A stretch of DNA of 64,000 nucleotides from Gemmatimonadaceae bacterium (GCA_019752115.1 JAIEMN010000022.1:62001-126000); one strand, 5' to 3'; numbered from the stretch's first letter, positions 36,939 to 47,366 are shown. Program-made: numbers and translations. Notes: generated from the letters alone by a model not told the origin.

Positions 36939-37658
36939 ATGGAGGATGTCGTTGGAGCCTTGGGGGGATTTCGCGGCGTGCGCGCGGAGCTGCTGGTCGC
37001 CTTGAAGAAGGCCCAGCCGCTGTCGGCGCATGAGCTGGGGGAGCAGTTCGGCCTCACGGCGAACGCCCTGCGCCGCCACCTCAAGGCGCTCGAAGACGAC
37101 GGGCTCGTGCGGTACCAGCGGGAAGTGCGCGGCGTCGGTGCGCCGGTGTTCACGTACTCCCTCACGGCCGCCGGCGAGGCGCTGTTCCCGCGCAGCTACG
37201 TGCAGGTGCTCGCCACGGCGCTCGAAGCGATTCGGGCGCAAACCGGCGATGCGGCCGTGGAAGCGGTGCTGGAGGCCGAATGGAAGCGGCTCGCCGATGA
37301 GGCGGTGCCGGTGCTGGAAGCGTTGCCGTTGGAGGAGCGCGTGCCGTTGGTGGCGGAGCTGCTGACGGCTCGCGGATACATGGGGGTGGCGCTACGCGCC
37401 ACCGAGGACGCGGAGGGGGCGGAGGGCGCGGAGTTCGCGCGGCGGTCTGAACTGCCGCAGTTCACGCTGCGCATCCACAACTGCGCGGTGCGGGAGATCG
37501 TGGACCGCTTCCCGGAAGCGTGTGCAGTCGAAGCGAAGTACGTGGAGAAGCTGCTGGGCGCTCCCCTCGTGCGCGGTGCGCATCGGCGGGACGGCTGCAG
37601 TCACTGTGATTATGGCGTTTCAGGTCACCTTTCGACGGTGAGACAGGAGCAGGCATGA
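36939..37658 (+). CDS. sufR: SufR-like Fe-S-sensing transcriptional regulator
   Basis: 239 residues. N-terminal winged [30 protein letters not shown] dimerising middle part and four C-terminal Cys (182, 195, 220, 223; spacing C-x12-C-x24-C-x2-C) that can hold a cluster. SufR represses suf genes when cluster-loaded in cyanobacteria and actinobacteria. It is followed by sufB with an ATGA overlap. The acidic low-complexity stretch at 156-165 ([10 protein letters not shown]) is odd. Identity rests on HTH type, Cys pattern and location. Confidence 0.85.
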   Translation: MEDVVGALGGFRGVRAELLVALKKAQPLSAHELGEQFGLTANALRRHLKALEDDGLVRYQREVRGVGAPVFTYSLTAAGEALFPRSYVQVLATALEAIRAQTGDAAVEAVLEAEWKRLADEAVPVLEALPLEERVPLVAELLTARGYMGVALRATEDAEGAEGAEFARRSELPQFTLRIHNCAVREIVDRFPEACAVEAKYVEKLLGAPLVRGAHRRDGCSHCDYGVSGHLSTVRQEQA

Positions 37659-39088
37659 GTTCGACGATCGAGCAACTGGTCAATCGCGAGTACCAGTACG
37701 GCTTTTCGACCGACATCGAAACCGAGACGCTCCCGCCGGGGCTGACCGAAGAGACGGTGCGCTTCATTTCGGCGAAGAAGCAGGAGCCGCAGTGGCTGCT
37801 GGACTATCGCCTCAAGGCGTTCCGTCGCTGGCAGACGATGACGGAGCCGCATTGGGCGAACGTCACGTATCCGCCCATCGACTATCAGGCGGCATCGTAC
37901 TACAGCGCGCCCAAGTCGGTGAAGCCGCTCGCATCGCTCGACGAAGTCGATCCGGCGCTCCTTGAGACGTACAACAAGCTGGGTATCTCGCTCACCGAGC
38001 AGAAGCGCCTCGCCGGTGTGGCCGTCGACGCCGTGTTTGACTCGGTGTCGGTGGGCACGACGTACAAGGAAGAACTCGCCAAGCACGGCATCATCTTCAT
38101 GTCGTTCGGCGAAGCGGTGCGCGAGCACCCTGATCTGGTGCAGAAGTACCTCGGCACCGTGGTCCCCTACAGCGACAACTTCTTCGCGGCGCTCAACAGC
38201 GCGGTTTTCTCCGACGGCTCCTTCTGCTACATCCCGAAGGGTGTGCGCTGCCCGATGGAGCTGTCCACGTACTTCCGCATCAACGCCGCCGAAACGGGGC
38301 AGTTCGAGCGCACGCTCATCGTGGCCGATGAAGGCTCGTACGTGAGCTACCTGGAAGGGTGCACCGCGCCCAAGCGCGACACCAACCAGCTGCACGCGGC
38401 CATCGTCGAGATCATTGCGCTCGACAACGCCACGGTGAAGTACAGCACGGTGCAGAACTGGTACGCCGGCGACGAGAACGGCGTGGGCGGCATCTACAAC
38501 TTCGTCACCAAGCGCGCCAAGGCGATGACCAACGCCAAGGTGTCCTGGACGCAGGTCGAGACCGGTTCGGCAATCACGTGGAAGTACCCCAGCGTGATCC
38601 TGCAGGGCGACAACTCGGTGGGTGAGTTCTACTCGGTAGCCGTGGCCAGCAAGAAGCAGCAGGCCGACACCGGCACGAAGATGATCCACATCGGCCGCAA
38701 CACGAAGTCCACCATCGTCTCGAAGGGCATCTCGGCGATGCAGGGGCAGAACAGCTACCGCGGCAAGGTGCAGATCCTCCCCAAGGCCGAGGGCGCACGC
38801 AACTACACGCAGTGCGACTCGATGCTCGTGGGCAACGCCTGCGGCGCCCACACCTTCCCGTACGTCGAAGTCGGCAACAACAGCGCGACGCTCGAGCACG
38901 AAGCGTCCACGAGTAAGATCGGCGAAGACCAGATCTTCTACCTCAAGGCGCGCGGCCTCGACGCCGAGCAGGCCGTCTCGATGATCGTGAGCGGCTTCTG
39001 CAAGGAAGTGTTCAAGGAGCTGCCGATGGAGTTTGCGCTGGAAGCGCAGCAGCTCCTGGGGATCACGCTTGAAGGGTCGGTCGGCTAA
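37655..39088 (+). CDS. sufB: SufB, Fe-S cluster scaffold subunit
   Basis: 477 residues. The SufB core is intact: FYCYIPKG-like region [24 protein letters not shown]-type segment [34 protein letters not shown] and the C-terminal SNSAT-like [23 protein letters not shown]. It builds nascent clusters with SufC and SufD in the cytosol. First structural gene after sufR. A 148-bp gap with a long inverted repeat separates it from sufC. Confidence 0.97.
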   Translation: MSSTIEQLVNREYQYGFSTDIETETLPPGLTEETVRFISAKKQEPQWLLDYRLKAFRRWQTMTEPHWANVTYPPIDYQAASYYSAPKSVKPLASLDEVDPALLETYNKLGISLTEQKRLAGVAVDAVFDSVSVGTTYKEELAKHGIIFMSFGEAVREHPDLVQKYLGTVVPYSDNFFAALNSAVFSDGSFCYIPKGVRCPMELSTYFRINAAETGQFERTLIVADEGSYVSYLEGCTAPKRDTNQLHAAIVEIIALDNATVKYSTVQNWYAGDENGVGGIYNFVTKRAKAMTNAKVSWTQVETGSAITWKYPSVILQGDNSVGEFYSVAVASKKQQADTGTKMIHIGRNTKSTIVSKGISAMQGQNSYRGKVQILPKAEGARNYTQCDSMLVGNACGAHTFPYVEVGNNSATLEHEASTSKIGEDQIFYLKARGLDAEQAVSMIVSGFCKEVFKELPMEFALEAQQLLGITLEGSVG

Positions 39089-39108
39089 CGCCGACCTCGT
39101 GTTCGACC

Positions 39109-39194
39109 GATCAGTTCTGGGTTTCGGGCTTTAGGTCGTGGGTTGTGGGTACCCATAACCCACGACCAAGAACCTGAAACCCATCACCAATCAG
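39109..39194. repeat. Long inverted repeat 3 (GATCAGTT family), inside suf operon
   Basis: Left arm starts GATCAGTT at 39109 and runs through GGGTTTCGGG and GGTCGTGGG to the centre GGGT|ACCC at 39150/39151; the right arm is its mirror with about five mismatches in the 32 central bp, ending AATCAG. Here GATC is at the outer end, opposite to repeats 1, 2 and 5. Confidence 0.85.
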
Positions 39195-39236
39195 TTTTCA
39201 TCTCGACTTCCGCCCCTCCACGGGACTTCCACGCAT

Positions 39237-39982
<746 letters not shown>

Positions 39983-39986
<4 letters not shown>

Positions 39987-41299
39987 GCACGGAACTGCGT
40001 TTCGCCGAGCAGGCCATCGCGGCGTCCGCGTCCGAGGCCCCCGGCACCCTGAAGGCGCTCCGGGTCGCCGGCGCCGAGGCGTTCAAGACGCTCGGCTTCC
40101 CCACGACGCGCAACGAAGACTGGCACTACACCAACGTGTCGGCCATCGCGTCGGCGCAGTATGAGGCGGCGGTGGAGCGGGCGCCGATGTCGGGTGCGAC
40201 CGACATCGCGGCGCTCGCCCCCTTCCTCCTCGACGCCAGCTGGCCGCTCGTGGTGTTCCTCAACGGCCGCTACGCGCCGCAGCTCTCGAACCTCTCGGCG
40301 CTGCCCGAGGGGGTCCGCGTGCTGACGCTCGCGCAGGCCGCCGAGCAGGAGCCCGAACTCCTGGCCAAGTACCTCGGCACGGCCGCGCCGGCCACGCGCG
40401 ACGGGTTCACCGCGCTCAACGCCGCGTTCGCCGGCGAAGGGGTGCTGGTGCACATCGCCAAGGAGATGGTGAGCGACACCCCGGTGCACATCCTGCACGT
40501 GGTGGACGCGCACGGCGCCAACCTCATGAGCCACCCGCGCCACATTCTGGTAGCCGAGCGGCACGCCAAGGCGAGCGTGGTGGAGAGCTACGTGTCGCTC
40601 GCCGAACTGCCGTACTTCACCAACGCGGTGGTCGAGGCGTTCACCGACAACAGCGCCACGCTGCAGGTGGTGCGCATCCAGCGTGAGTCGCGCCAGGCGC
40701 AGCACATCAGCACGGTGGAAGCCCGGCAGGGGCGCGACAGCCACTTCGTGACGTTCACCTTCCAGACGGGCGCCAGCCTCTCGCGCAGCAACGTGTACAC
40801 GGTGCTGGATGGCGAAGGGTGCGGCTGCACGCTGAACGGTCTGTACATGCTGGATGGCCAGCAGCACGGCGACCACCAGACGCGCGTGGAGCATGTGAAG
40901 GAAAACTGCTTCAGCCGCGAAGTGTATAAGGGGCTGCTCGACGACCGCTCGCACGGCGTCTTCAACGGCAAGGTGTACGTGCACCCCGAAGCCCAGAAGA
41001 CCGACGGCAAGCAGACGAACCAGACCCTCCTGCTCTCCGAAGCGGCGCAGATCGACACCAAGCCGCAGCTCGAGATCTTCGCCGACGATGTGAAGTGCAC
41101 CCACGGCGCGACCGTCGGGCGCATCGACGAGACCGCGCTCTTCTACCTCAAGAGCCGCGGCGTGGGCAAGACGCTCGCCAAGCAGCTGCTGATGTACGCC
41201 TTTGCGGCCGACGTGCTGGAGACGATCGAGAACCCGACGATCGTGGAAGCGCTGGAGCAGCTGACGATTGAGCGGTTCACCGGCTCGGCGAACCACTGA
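39983..41299 (+). CDS. sufD: SufD, Fe-S assembly scaffold subunit
   Basis: 438 residues from GTG 39983, in GTGA overlap with sufC. SufD marks: the N-terminal FPTTRNEDWHYTNVS, the beta-helix core VESYVSL.., and C-terminal KCTHGATVGRIDETALFYLKSRG with the conserved HGATVG. It pairs with SufB. It is followed by a 123-bp gap filled with repeat 4. Confidence 0.95.
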
Positions 41300-41304
41300 G
41301 AACA

Positions 41305-41406
41305 GCAACCGATCAGTCAGGGGTATCGGGTTCTTGGTAATGGGTTGTGGGTCCCCAAACCCACAACCCACGACCTAAAGCCCGAGACTCGAAACTGATC
41401 AGTTGC
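41305..41406. repeat. Long inverted repeat 4 (GATCAGTT family), inside suf operon
   Basis: Outer ends GCAACCGATCAGT and ACTGATCAGTTGC, centre GGGT-CCCCAA-ACCC; the arms share about 70% complementarity, best near the centre (TGGGTTGTGGGT). The right arm's inner 30 bases nearly equal the left arm of repeat 3 in reverse orientation, so the two elements bracket sufC-sufD. Confidence 0.85.
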
Positions 41407-41422
41407 AGTTACACGAGGCACC

Positions 41423-41875
41423 ATGTCCGACCTACAAGAGCTGTACCAGAGCGTCATTCTCGACCACAACCGCAAGCCTCGCAACTTTGGCGCCCTCGAC
41501 GGCGCCAATCGTGAGGCCGACGGGCGGAATCCGCTGTGCGGCGACGAAGTGCATGTCGCGCTGGTGGTCGAGGGCGACATCATCAAGGACGTGAAGTTCA
41601 CCGGTCACGGCTGCGCCATCTCCAAGGCGTCGGCGTCGCTCATGACGGCTGCCGTGAAGGGGAAGTCGCGCGCGGAAGCGGAGGCGCTGTTTCATCGCTT
41701 CCACCAGCTCGTGCTCGGCCAGGATGAGAACGGCGGCAAGGACCTCGGGCAGCTGGTCGTGTTCAGCGGCGTCTCGCGCTTTCCGGTGCGCGTGAAGTGC
41801 GCGTCGCTGAGCTGGCACACGCTCAAGGCGGCGCTCGAAAGCGAGAGCGCACCGGCCGCGGTCAGCACCGAATGA
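41423..41875 (+). CDS. sufU: SufU, zinc-dependent sulfur acceptor
   Basis: 150 residues. The SufU zinc ligands are present: Cys39, Asp41 (NPLCGDE), Cys64 (GCAIS) and Cys126 (VKCAS), and the roughly 20-residue insertion before the last Cys that separates SufU from IscU. It takes persulfide from SufS. ATGA overlap with the Rieske gene. A second SufU-like gene is at 43540. Confidence 0.93.
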   Translation: MSDLQELYQSVILDHNRKPRNFGALDGANREADGRNPLCGDEVHVALVVEGDIIKDVKFTGHGCAISKASASLMTAAVKGKSRAEAEALFHRFHQLVLGQDENGGKDLGQLVVFSGVSRFPVRVKCASLSWHTLKAALESESAPAAVSTE

Positions 41876-42213
41876 CCGGCATTCAGGGCAGCACCGGATT
41901 CGTCCGTGTGGCGCCGGTCAGCGAGATCGAAGCCGGCTTTCCGTTGGGCGTGCAGTTGGAGGACGGGCGCCGCATCTGCCTGGTGCGCGATGGCGAGCAG
42001 GTCTACGCGGTGGACGACCGCTGCCCGCACCGCGATTTCGCCTTGAGCGGTGGCGATGTGGTCGGTCCGTGTGTGCTGGAGTGCCCCTGGCATGGTGCGC
42101 AGTTCGATGTGCGCACGGGCGAGGTGCTGCAGGGCCCCGCGACGGATCCGATCGGGACCCACGCGGTGCGGGTCGAGGATGGTGAGGTATTTGTTGGACC
42201 ACGTCTGACGTAG
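41872..42213 (+). CDS. Rieske-type [2Fe-2S] ferredoxin
   Basis: 113 residues. Cluster ligands Cys51-His53 (CPHRDF) and Cys71-His74 (CPWHGAQF), no membrane segment. Soluble Rieske proteins are commonly encoded in actinobacterial suf operons, where they may supply electrons or act as client. Translationally coupled to sufU. Followed by tandem 26-bp repeats before sufS. Confidence 0.9.
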   Translation: MTGIQGSTGFVRVAPVSEIEAGFPLGVQLEDGRRICLVRDGEQVYAVDDRCPHRDFALSGGDVVGPCVLECPWHGAQFDVRTGEVLQGPATDPIGTHAVRVEDGEVFVGPRLT

Positions 42214-42228
42214 TTCCGCAGCCTGTCT

Positions 42229-42296
42229 GCGCCCCACGTATGCGCAGTACGTATGCGCCCCACGTATGCGCAGTACGTATGCGCCCCACGTATACG
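42229..42296 (+). repeat. 2.6 tandem copies of a 26-bp unit before sufS
   Basis: Units at 42229-42254 and 42255-42280 are identical and a third partial copy runs to about 42296. Each unit holds GCGCCCCACGTATG and CGCAGTACGTAT, with an inner inverted repeat ACGTA-7 nt-TACGT. The array ends in TATACG, a -10-like hexamer 15 nt before the sufS ATG. Candidate operator array. Confidence 0.9.
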
Positions 42297-42311
42297 CTTT
42301 CGAACCACACC

Positions 42312-43535
42312 ATGCTCGCCAGTCTCGCTCCGAAGTCAGATTTTCCGCTCCTCGTCGCGAACCCCGGGCTCCACTATCTGGACTCCGCGGCCACGTCGCA
42401 GAAGCCGCGCGCCGTGCTGGACGCCATCCGCGACTTCTACGAGACCGCGAACGCCAACCCGCACCGCGGCGCCTACGCGCTGTCGGCCAAGGCCACGGAT
42501 CTGTATCACGATGCGCGGGCCACGATCGCCCGCTTCGTGGGGTGCGCGGATAGCGACTGCGTGATCTTCACTCGCGGCACCACCGAGGCGATGAACCTGG
42601 TGGCGTCGAGCTGGGGGCGCGCGCACGTGAAGGCGGGTGATGAGATCGTCGTCACCGCGCTCGAGCACCACGCCAATTTCATTCCCTGGCAGCAGCTCGC
42701 GCTCGCCACCGGCGCGACACTCCGCATCGTGGAGCTCACGCCGCAGCAGACGATCGACATTGACGCGCTCCGCGACGCGGTGAACACCCGCACGCGCCTC
42801 GTGGCCGTCACGCACGTCTCCAACGCGGTGGGCGCCATCTCACCGCTCCGCGACATCGTCCACCTCGTGCGCGCGCGTTCGAGTGCGGTGATCGTGGCCG
42901 ACGGCGCCCAGGCGGTCCCGCATCTGCCGGTGCAGTTCGATGAGCTGGGCGTGGACTTCTACGCATTCAGCGGCCACAAGCTGCTGGGTCCCATGGGCAT
43001 TGGCTGCCTGATCGGTCGTCGCGCGCTGCTCGAGCAGATGCCGCCCTACCAGTTTGGTGGCGACATGATCGAGTGGGTGCGCGATTTCGACTGCACGTGG
43101 AATGTGATCCCGCATAAGTTCGAAGCCGGCACGCCCAACGCGGCCGATGCCGTCGGCCTCGCGGCCGCCGTGCGCTATCTCGAAGGGCTCGACATGGCCG
43201 CCGTGCGCGCGCATGAACTCGCGCTGCTCGAGCTGGCCGACGCCAAGATCCGCGCGCTCCCCGGCGTGACCGTGTATGGGCCACCGCCGGCGCAGCGGAG
43301 CGGCGTGGTGAGCTTCTCGGTGACGGACGTGCACCCGCACGACTTGGCCACGATCCTTGACCAGCACGGCGTCTGCATTCGCGCCGGCCATCACTGCGCG
43401 CAGCCGCTCATGCGCCGCCTCGGCGTGAGCGCCACGGCGCGCGCGAGCTTCTACGTCTACAGCGACGAGTCGGACGTGGACGCCCTCGTGGGCGCGCTGC
43501 AGGCCGCGCAGTCGCTCTTCGCCGTCACCGAGTAG
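42312..43535 (+). CDS. sufS: SufS, group II cysteine desulfurase
   Basis: 407 residues. PLP Lys223 in FSGHKLLGPMG, active Cys362 in RAGHHCAQPLM, and the N-terminal YLDSAATSQKP and TRGTTEAMNLV motifs. It moves sulfur from Cys to SufU. ATG 42312 is the first inside the family alignment; upstream frame is the repeat array. Comes 98 nt after the Rieske gene, so it may have its own promoter. Confidence 0.96.
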   Translation: MLASLAPKSDFPLLVANPGLHYLDSAATSQKPRAVLDAIRDFYETANANPHRGAYALSAKATDLYHDARATIARFVGCADSDCVIFTRGTTEAMNLVASSWGRAHVKAGDEIVVTALEHHANFIPWQQLALATGATLRIVELTPQQTIDIDALRDAVNTRTRLVAVTHVSNAVGAISPLRDIVHLVRARSSAVIVADGAQAVPHLPVQFDELGVDFYAFSGHKLLGPMGIGCLIGRRALLEQMPPYQFGGDMIEWVRDFDCTWNVIPHKFEAGTPNAADAVGLAAAVRYLEGLDMAAVRAHELALLELADAKIRALPGVTVYGPPPAQRSGVVSFSVTDVHPHDLATILDQHGVCIRAGHHCAQPLMRRLGVSATARASFYVYSDESDVDALVGALQAAQSLFAVTE

Positions 43536-43539
43536 TCGC

Positions 43540-43983
43540 GTGCCCGCGCCGAGTGACAAGCGCACCAGCGCGTCGCTCGGCGCGATGTACCAGGAGGCAC
43601 TCCTCGCACATCACCGGGCGCCGCACAACAAGCGCGAGATGCCCGGTGCGACGACCAGTGCCGTGCAGAAGAACCCGGTGTGCGGCGACGAGCTCAAGGT
43701 CATGGTGCTGCTGGACGGCGCACGCGTGGCGGATGTGTCCTTCACCGGTCAGTCGTGCTCCATCGCCACCGCCTCGGCCAGCCTCATGACCGATGCCGTC
43801 GTGGGCATGTCGGTGCGCGACGCGTTGCGTCTGGCGGGCGACCTCGAGGCGATGCTCGCCGGCAACGCCGAGGTCGAGCTGCCGGAGAGTCTCACACCCC
43901 TGCGCGGCGTTGCCCCGTTCGCCGGCCGCCATGGCTGCGCCAGGATGGCGTGGAGCGCCCTCCGCGACGCACTGTCACCGTAG
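43540..43983 (+). CDS. Second SufU/IscU-like protein
   Basis: 147 residues, GTG start 4 nt after the sufS stop. SufU-type ligands: Cys48 and Asp50 (NPVCGDE), Cys73 (QSCSIAT), Cys133 (HGCARMAW), with an insertion before the last Cys. It differs from the first SufU in loops and in a shortened C-terminus. Two SufU paralogs around one SufS are not usual. Either may be the true sulfur acceptor and the other a specialised acceptor. Confidence 0.85.
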   Translation: MPAPSDKRTSASLGAMYQEALLAHHRAPHNKREMPGATTSAVQKNPVCGDELKVMVLLDGARVADVSFTGQSCSIATASASLMTDAVVGMSVRDALRLAGDLEAMLAGNAEVELPESLTPLRGVAPFAGRHGCARMAWSALRDALSP

Positions 43984-44053
43984 TTCTCCGATGCCCCCGG
44001 TGCTCCGCGGAGGCCCCGTTGACGCCGCCCGTACCGCCGCGTTCGTTTCAGGC

Positions 44054-44347
44054 ATGTACGCCATGGCCATCATCCGCTATCGCCGCCCCTTCGAAGAGGT
44101 GGCACCCTACGTCGACGAACACCGCGCCTATCTGCGCGAACTCAAAGCCGAGGGGACGCTGCTCGCGTCCGGGCCGCTTGAACCACGCTTCGGCGGCGCC
44201 CTCCTGTTCCGCGTCCCCGATGCCGATGGACAGGCGGCGCTCGACCGCATCCGGAACGGCGATCCGTTCACGCGACTGGGGTTGGCGCAGTATGAGATCT
44301 GGCCGTGGCATCCGGTGATTGGGAAAGAGGATCTCGATCGACTGTAG
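44054..44347 (+). CDS. YciI-like protein
   Basis: About 97 residues: MYAMAIIRYRRPFEEVAPYVDEHRAYL and PLEPRFGGALLFRVP, DPFTRLGLAQYEIWPW match the YciI fold (ferredoxin-like, conserved His/Asp, of unknown enzymatic role). ATG 44054 and 44063 both suit the fold; ATG 43991 gives a non-conserved extension. It lies directly after the second SufU, converging on the glycosidase gene. Confidence 0.75.
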   Translation: MYAMAIIRYRRPFEEVAPYVDEHRAYLRELKAEGTLLASGPLEPRFGGALLFRVPDADGQAALDRIRNGDPFTRLGLAQYEIWPWHPVIGKEDLDRL

Positions 44348-44370
44348 GATCGGCGCGAACTGAACCGGTT

Positions 44371-44489
44371 GGAACCCCTCAGGCGTCAGGGGGACGGAAC
44401 AGAGGGAGTAGGCATCAGGACGGCGTGATCAGCCCGCGGTCCTGATGCCCACTCCCTCTTTCCCTCCCCCCTGATGCCTCAGGGGTTCC
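44371..44489. repeat. Long inverted repeat 6, convergent intergenic
   Basis: Arms of about 58 bp beginning GGAACCCCTCAGG and ending CCTCAGGGGTTCC, roughly 85% complementary, with GTGATCAG at the centre (44425-44432). Sequence is unrelated to the GATCAGTT family but the plan (convergent gap, long arms, GATC centre) is the same. Confidence 0.85.
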
Positions 44490-44503
44490 GCCTTTTTCTC
44501 GCG

Positions 44504-45694
44504 CTACTTACACGTCTGCCGGACGGCGAGTGCATTCGCCACCGCCCGTTCTCCCCCCGCATCACTCGGCTTGTTGACCGTCCGCACCGACCCGTCCGCG
44601 CGACGGATATCCAACGCCGACGAGCCCCCGCCGTCGAGGTTGATCGCCCGCGTCGCGCCCAGCGCGAGCATCAGCTCCGCTTCCTGGCGCAGCGTCATTC
44701 CCATGCTGTAGCCCTTCTGACGGCCGTCGACGACGGCGAGCCAGGCGCGGCGGCCTTTGCGATCGAGGCCCAGGAGCGTGCGGGGATTCAGATCGCGAAA
44801 GCTCGCCTGACCATCGGTGTCCACATCCTTCGCCGCCGCACTGTCGGCGACCAGCATCGGGCGCCCGCCGACCACCTCGGCGAGTGCGGTGCGAGCGGCG
44901 GTGGCCCCGCGGCCAACCAACTGCACCGACAGCGTGATCGCCTCGCCCTCGGCGGGAGCCGCCTCGCGCGGGGCGAGATGGAGCAGGAGCGTGTCGCCGC
45001 GCACGAGCGTGTCGCCGGCACGCGGGGCATGCGCGATGTAGCGGCCGCTCAGCGTGATGGTCTTGGCGCCCCGCAGTGGCGCCCCCACCGGATCGAGTCG
45101 CCAGTAGCGCTTGCGCACGGCGGTATCGAGCGGCGCGCCCCACTTGCTGTCGATCACGCCGTTCGTGCGCACGGCGGGGCGGTTCCAGGCGGTGAGCGTC
45201 ACCGTGCGCGCGCCGGCGCCGAGCGTGCCAGTTACACGCAGTGTGTCGAAACCGACGGCGCCGTTCACCCCCTGCCAGAAGACCGGGCGATTGTCCGGCC
45301 CGGAGATCATCACGCCGCGCTCGACGTGCGCGTTGGTCGGGACACCCGGCGGCGCAAACAGGAAGAAGTCGGCGTTGACCGCGGCGACGGCCCGGGCACC
45401 AGCCGGCAGGGCCGCCAGCAGCTGATTCGTGGTAAGCCGCCCCACGGCCGTCGGCGCACCTTTGACGGCCTGCAGTGCGTTGCATCGCAGATCCACGTCC
45501 AGCACATAGGCGCGCCACGGCGCGGCCACGTTCACGAGCGAGTGCAGCGTGACCCCGCGCGCGACCGCCTCGGTGCGCACGGAATCGGCGGTCCCTCGCG
45601 GCAGCACGAGCGGCCGCGGCGAGAGCGATGGGGCGCGCTGGCAAGCAGCCGCGAGAACCACCAGTACCAACGCATGGCGAACGGTGAGCGTCAT
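44504..45694 (-). CDS. Phosphodiester glycosidase-family (NAGPA-like) lipoprotein
   Basis: 396 residues. Signal with lipobox VLAAAC, then a domain ending in the family signature ALGATRAINLDGGGSSAL, as in N-acetylglucosamine-1-phosphodiester alpha-N-acetylglucosaminidase-like (DUF2233) proteins. Upstream, AVAAVNADFF and LLGLDRKGRRAWLAVVDG belong to the same fold. Acts outside the cytoplasm on phosphodiester-linked sugars, perhaps in surface polymers. ATGA overlap with the ABC permease, so it is the third gene of that operon. Confidence 0.85.
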   Translation of the reverse strand: MTLTVRHALVLVVLAAACQRAPSLSPRPLVLPRGTADSVRTEAVARGVTLHSLVNVAAPWRAYVLDVDLRCNALQAVKGAPTAVGRLTTNQLLAALPAGARAVAAVNADFFLFAPPGVPTNAHVERGVMISGPDNRPVFWQGVNGAVGFDTLRVTGTLGAGARTVTLTAWNRPAVRTNGVIDSKWGAPLDTAVRKRYWRLDPVGAPLRGAKTITLSGRYIAHAPRAGDTLVRGDTLLLHLAPREAAPAEGEAITLSVQLVGRGATAARTALAEVVGGRPMLVADSAAAKDVDTDGQASFRDLNPRTLLGLDRKGRRAWLAVVDGRQKGYSMGMTLRQEAELMLALGATRAINLDGGGSSALDIRRADGSVRTVNKPSDAGGERAVANALAVRQTCK

Positions 45695-46470
45695 ACGCGT
45701 TTGGTATCGCGCCGAAACAGGAGCATGGCCAGCGAGCCGAACACCAGCGCCCACACGATCACGCTGAACACGGCTTCGATGTGAAAGTTGTGCGTGAGCG
45801 GCGAGCGGGCGAGCTCACCCACACCGTACATGGGCGTGAGCTTGGCCACCGTCTGCACGCCGGGAGGCAGCGTACTGACCGGCATGAAGATGCCCCCGAA
45901 GAGCGCCATCACGGCCATGGCCGGCCCCGCGAACTGCATCACGTTCTCCGACGGCACCAGAAAGCCCATGAACAGGCCGAAGGCCGCGAACACGCACGAG
46001 CTCCCCCAAGCCGCCAGCCCGCACAGCAGCCACTGCTGTGGTTCGAGCGACACGTGGCCGACCAGCGCGCCAATCGTGAAGGTGGAGACAATCGCAAACA
46101 ACCCGAGCGTCATGGCCACGATCACCTTCATGGCGATGTACGCCGGCGGCGCGAGCGGGGTCAGACGCAGCTGGCGGCTCCAGCCGAGGCTCCGCTCGAC
46201 GGCGACCGCTGCCCCGCCGCTCGTCGCCCCGATCATCGCGCCGTACACCGCCATGCTCACCATCACGTACCCGAGCATGGCGGCACCACCCGGACGGCGG
46301 GCCGCATTGCCGGCCATGCCGAACAGGTAGAAGAAGAGACTCGGGAAGACGAAGATGAACATCGTCGTGCGGCGATTGCGCAGCACGCGCCGCAGTTCGA
46401 GCGACAGCGCGGTGATATTGAATCCGCCCATGGGCGGGGCGTTGCGCGTGGTGATGACATCGGTACTCAT
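45691..46470 (-). CDS. ABC-2 type transporter permease
   Basis: 259 residues with six membrane helices in the ABC-2 pattern, including FIFVFPSLFFYLFG and FGGIFMPVSTLPPGVQ. Exporter permease. Coupled by ATGA overlaps to the ATPase upstream and the glycosidase downstream, so the exporter may serve a glycan or antibiotic-type substrate; specificity unknown. Confidence 0.88.
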   Translation of the reverse strand: MSTDVITTRNAPPMGGFNITALSLELRRVLRNRRTTMFIFVFPSLFFYLFGMAGNAARRPGGAAMLGYVMVSMAVYGAMIGATSGGAAVAVERSLGWSRQLRLTPLAPPAYIAMKVIVAMTLGLFAIVSTFTIGALVGHVSLEPQQWLLCGLAAWGSSCVFAAFGLFMGFLVPSENVMQFAGPAMAVMALFGGIFMPVSTLPPGVQTVAKLTPMYGVGELARSPLTHNFHIEAVFSVIVWALVFGSLAMLLFRRDTKRV

Positions 46471-47366
46471 CGCACGGCTCCGGCTGGGGCGTCGTCACCG
46501 GTCAGGGCGACGAACGCCTCTTCGAGGTTCTGCGACGTGATCTCGAGATCGCGCGCAGGGGTTTCTGTGAGCAACCAACGGGCGATGGCATCGGAATCGA
46601 CGCACTGCACGATCACCGCATCGCCGCGTGTCTCCACGTGGGTCACGCCGGCGAGCTGCTCGATCGCGGCCAGCGGTGCATCGGGCAAGTACGCGCGCAC
46701 CGTGCGACCGGTTGCGAGCGCCTTGATCTCGGCGGTGGTACCGTCGGCGACGATTTGCCCTTGCCGCACCAGCACGATGCGATCGGCGTACGCGTCGGCC
46801 TCGTCGAGATAGTGGGTGGCGAACAACACCGTGCGCCCCTTCCCCGCATCGGCGCGAATGGCGCCCCAGAAATCACGACGCCCCTCCACGTCCATCCCGG
46901 TGGTGGGCTCGTCCAGAATGAGCAGTCGCGGATCGCTCAACAGCGCCATCGCAAAGCGCAGGCGCTGTTGCTCACCGCCGGAGCACTTCCCAACCTGCCG
47001 ATCGGCGATGTGCGCGATCCCCGCCCGCTCCATGCACTCGGCCGCCGGGCGAGTGTGCGCAAACAGCGACGCGGTGAAGCGCACGGTTTCGCCGACGGTG
47101 AAGTCCTTGAGCAGTCCGCCGGTTTGCATCACGGCGGCCACGTCGCCACGCGCGATCGCGTCAGCGGGCGTCTGGCCGTAGACCGTCACACTCCCCTCAT
47201 CGGGGCGGGCGAGGCCAAGGAGCATATCGATGGTCGTCGTCTTCCCGGCGCCATTGGGGCCGAGGAAGGCCACGATTTCGCCCGGTGCGATCTGGAGCGA
47301 CAAGTCGCGGACGGCGGTGACAGGCCCGTACCGCTTGGTGAGGTGCTGCAAGTCGACAGCGTACAC
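46467..47366 (-). CDS. ABC transporter ATP-binding protein
   Basis: 299 residues from GTG 47366; GTG 47426 is possible. Walker A GPNGAGKTTT, Q loop, signature CSGGEQQRL, Walker B LLILDEPTTGMD and H loop FATHYLDEAD. DrrA/CcmA-type exporter ATPase. Partner of the ABC-2 permease. Confidence 0.92.
   Translation of the reverse strand: MYAVDLQHLTKRYGPVTAVRDLSLQIAPGEIVAFLGPNGAGKTTTIDMLLGLARPDEGSVTVYGQTPADAIARGDVAAVMQTGGLLKDFTVGETVRFTASLFAHTRPAAECMERAGIAHIADRQVGKCSGGEQQRLRFAMALLSDPRLLILDEPTTGMDVEGRRDFWGAIRADAGKGRTVLFATHYLDEADAYADRIVLVRQGQIVADGTTAEIKALATGRTVRAYLPDAPLAAIEQLAGVTHVETRGDAVIVQCVDSDAIARWLLTETPARDLEITSQNLEEAFVALTGDDAPAGAVR

Noticed and set aside
42229-42296. CRISPR or integron site
   Set aside because: Tandem units without spacers; no cas or integrase genes nearby.
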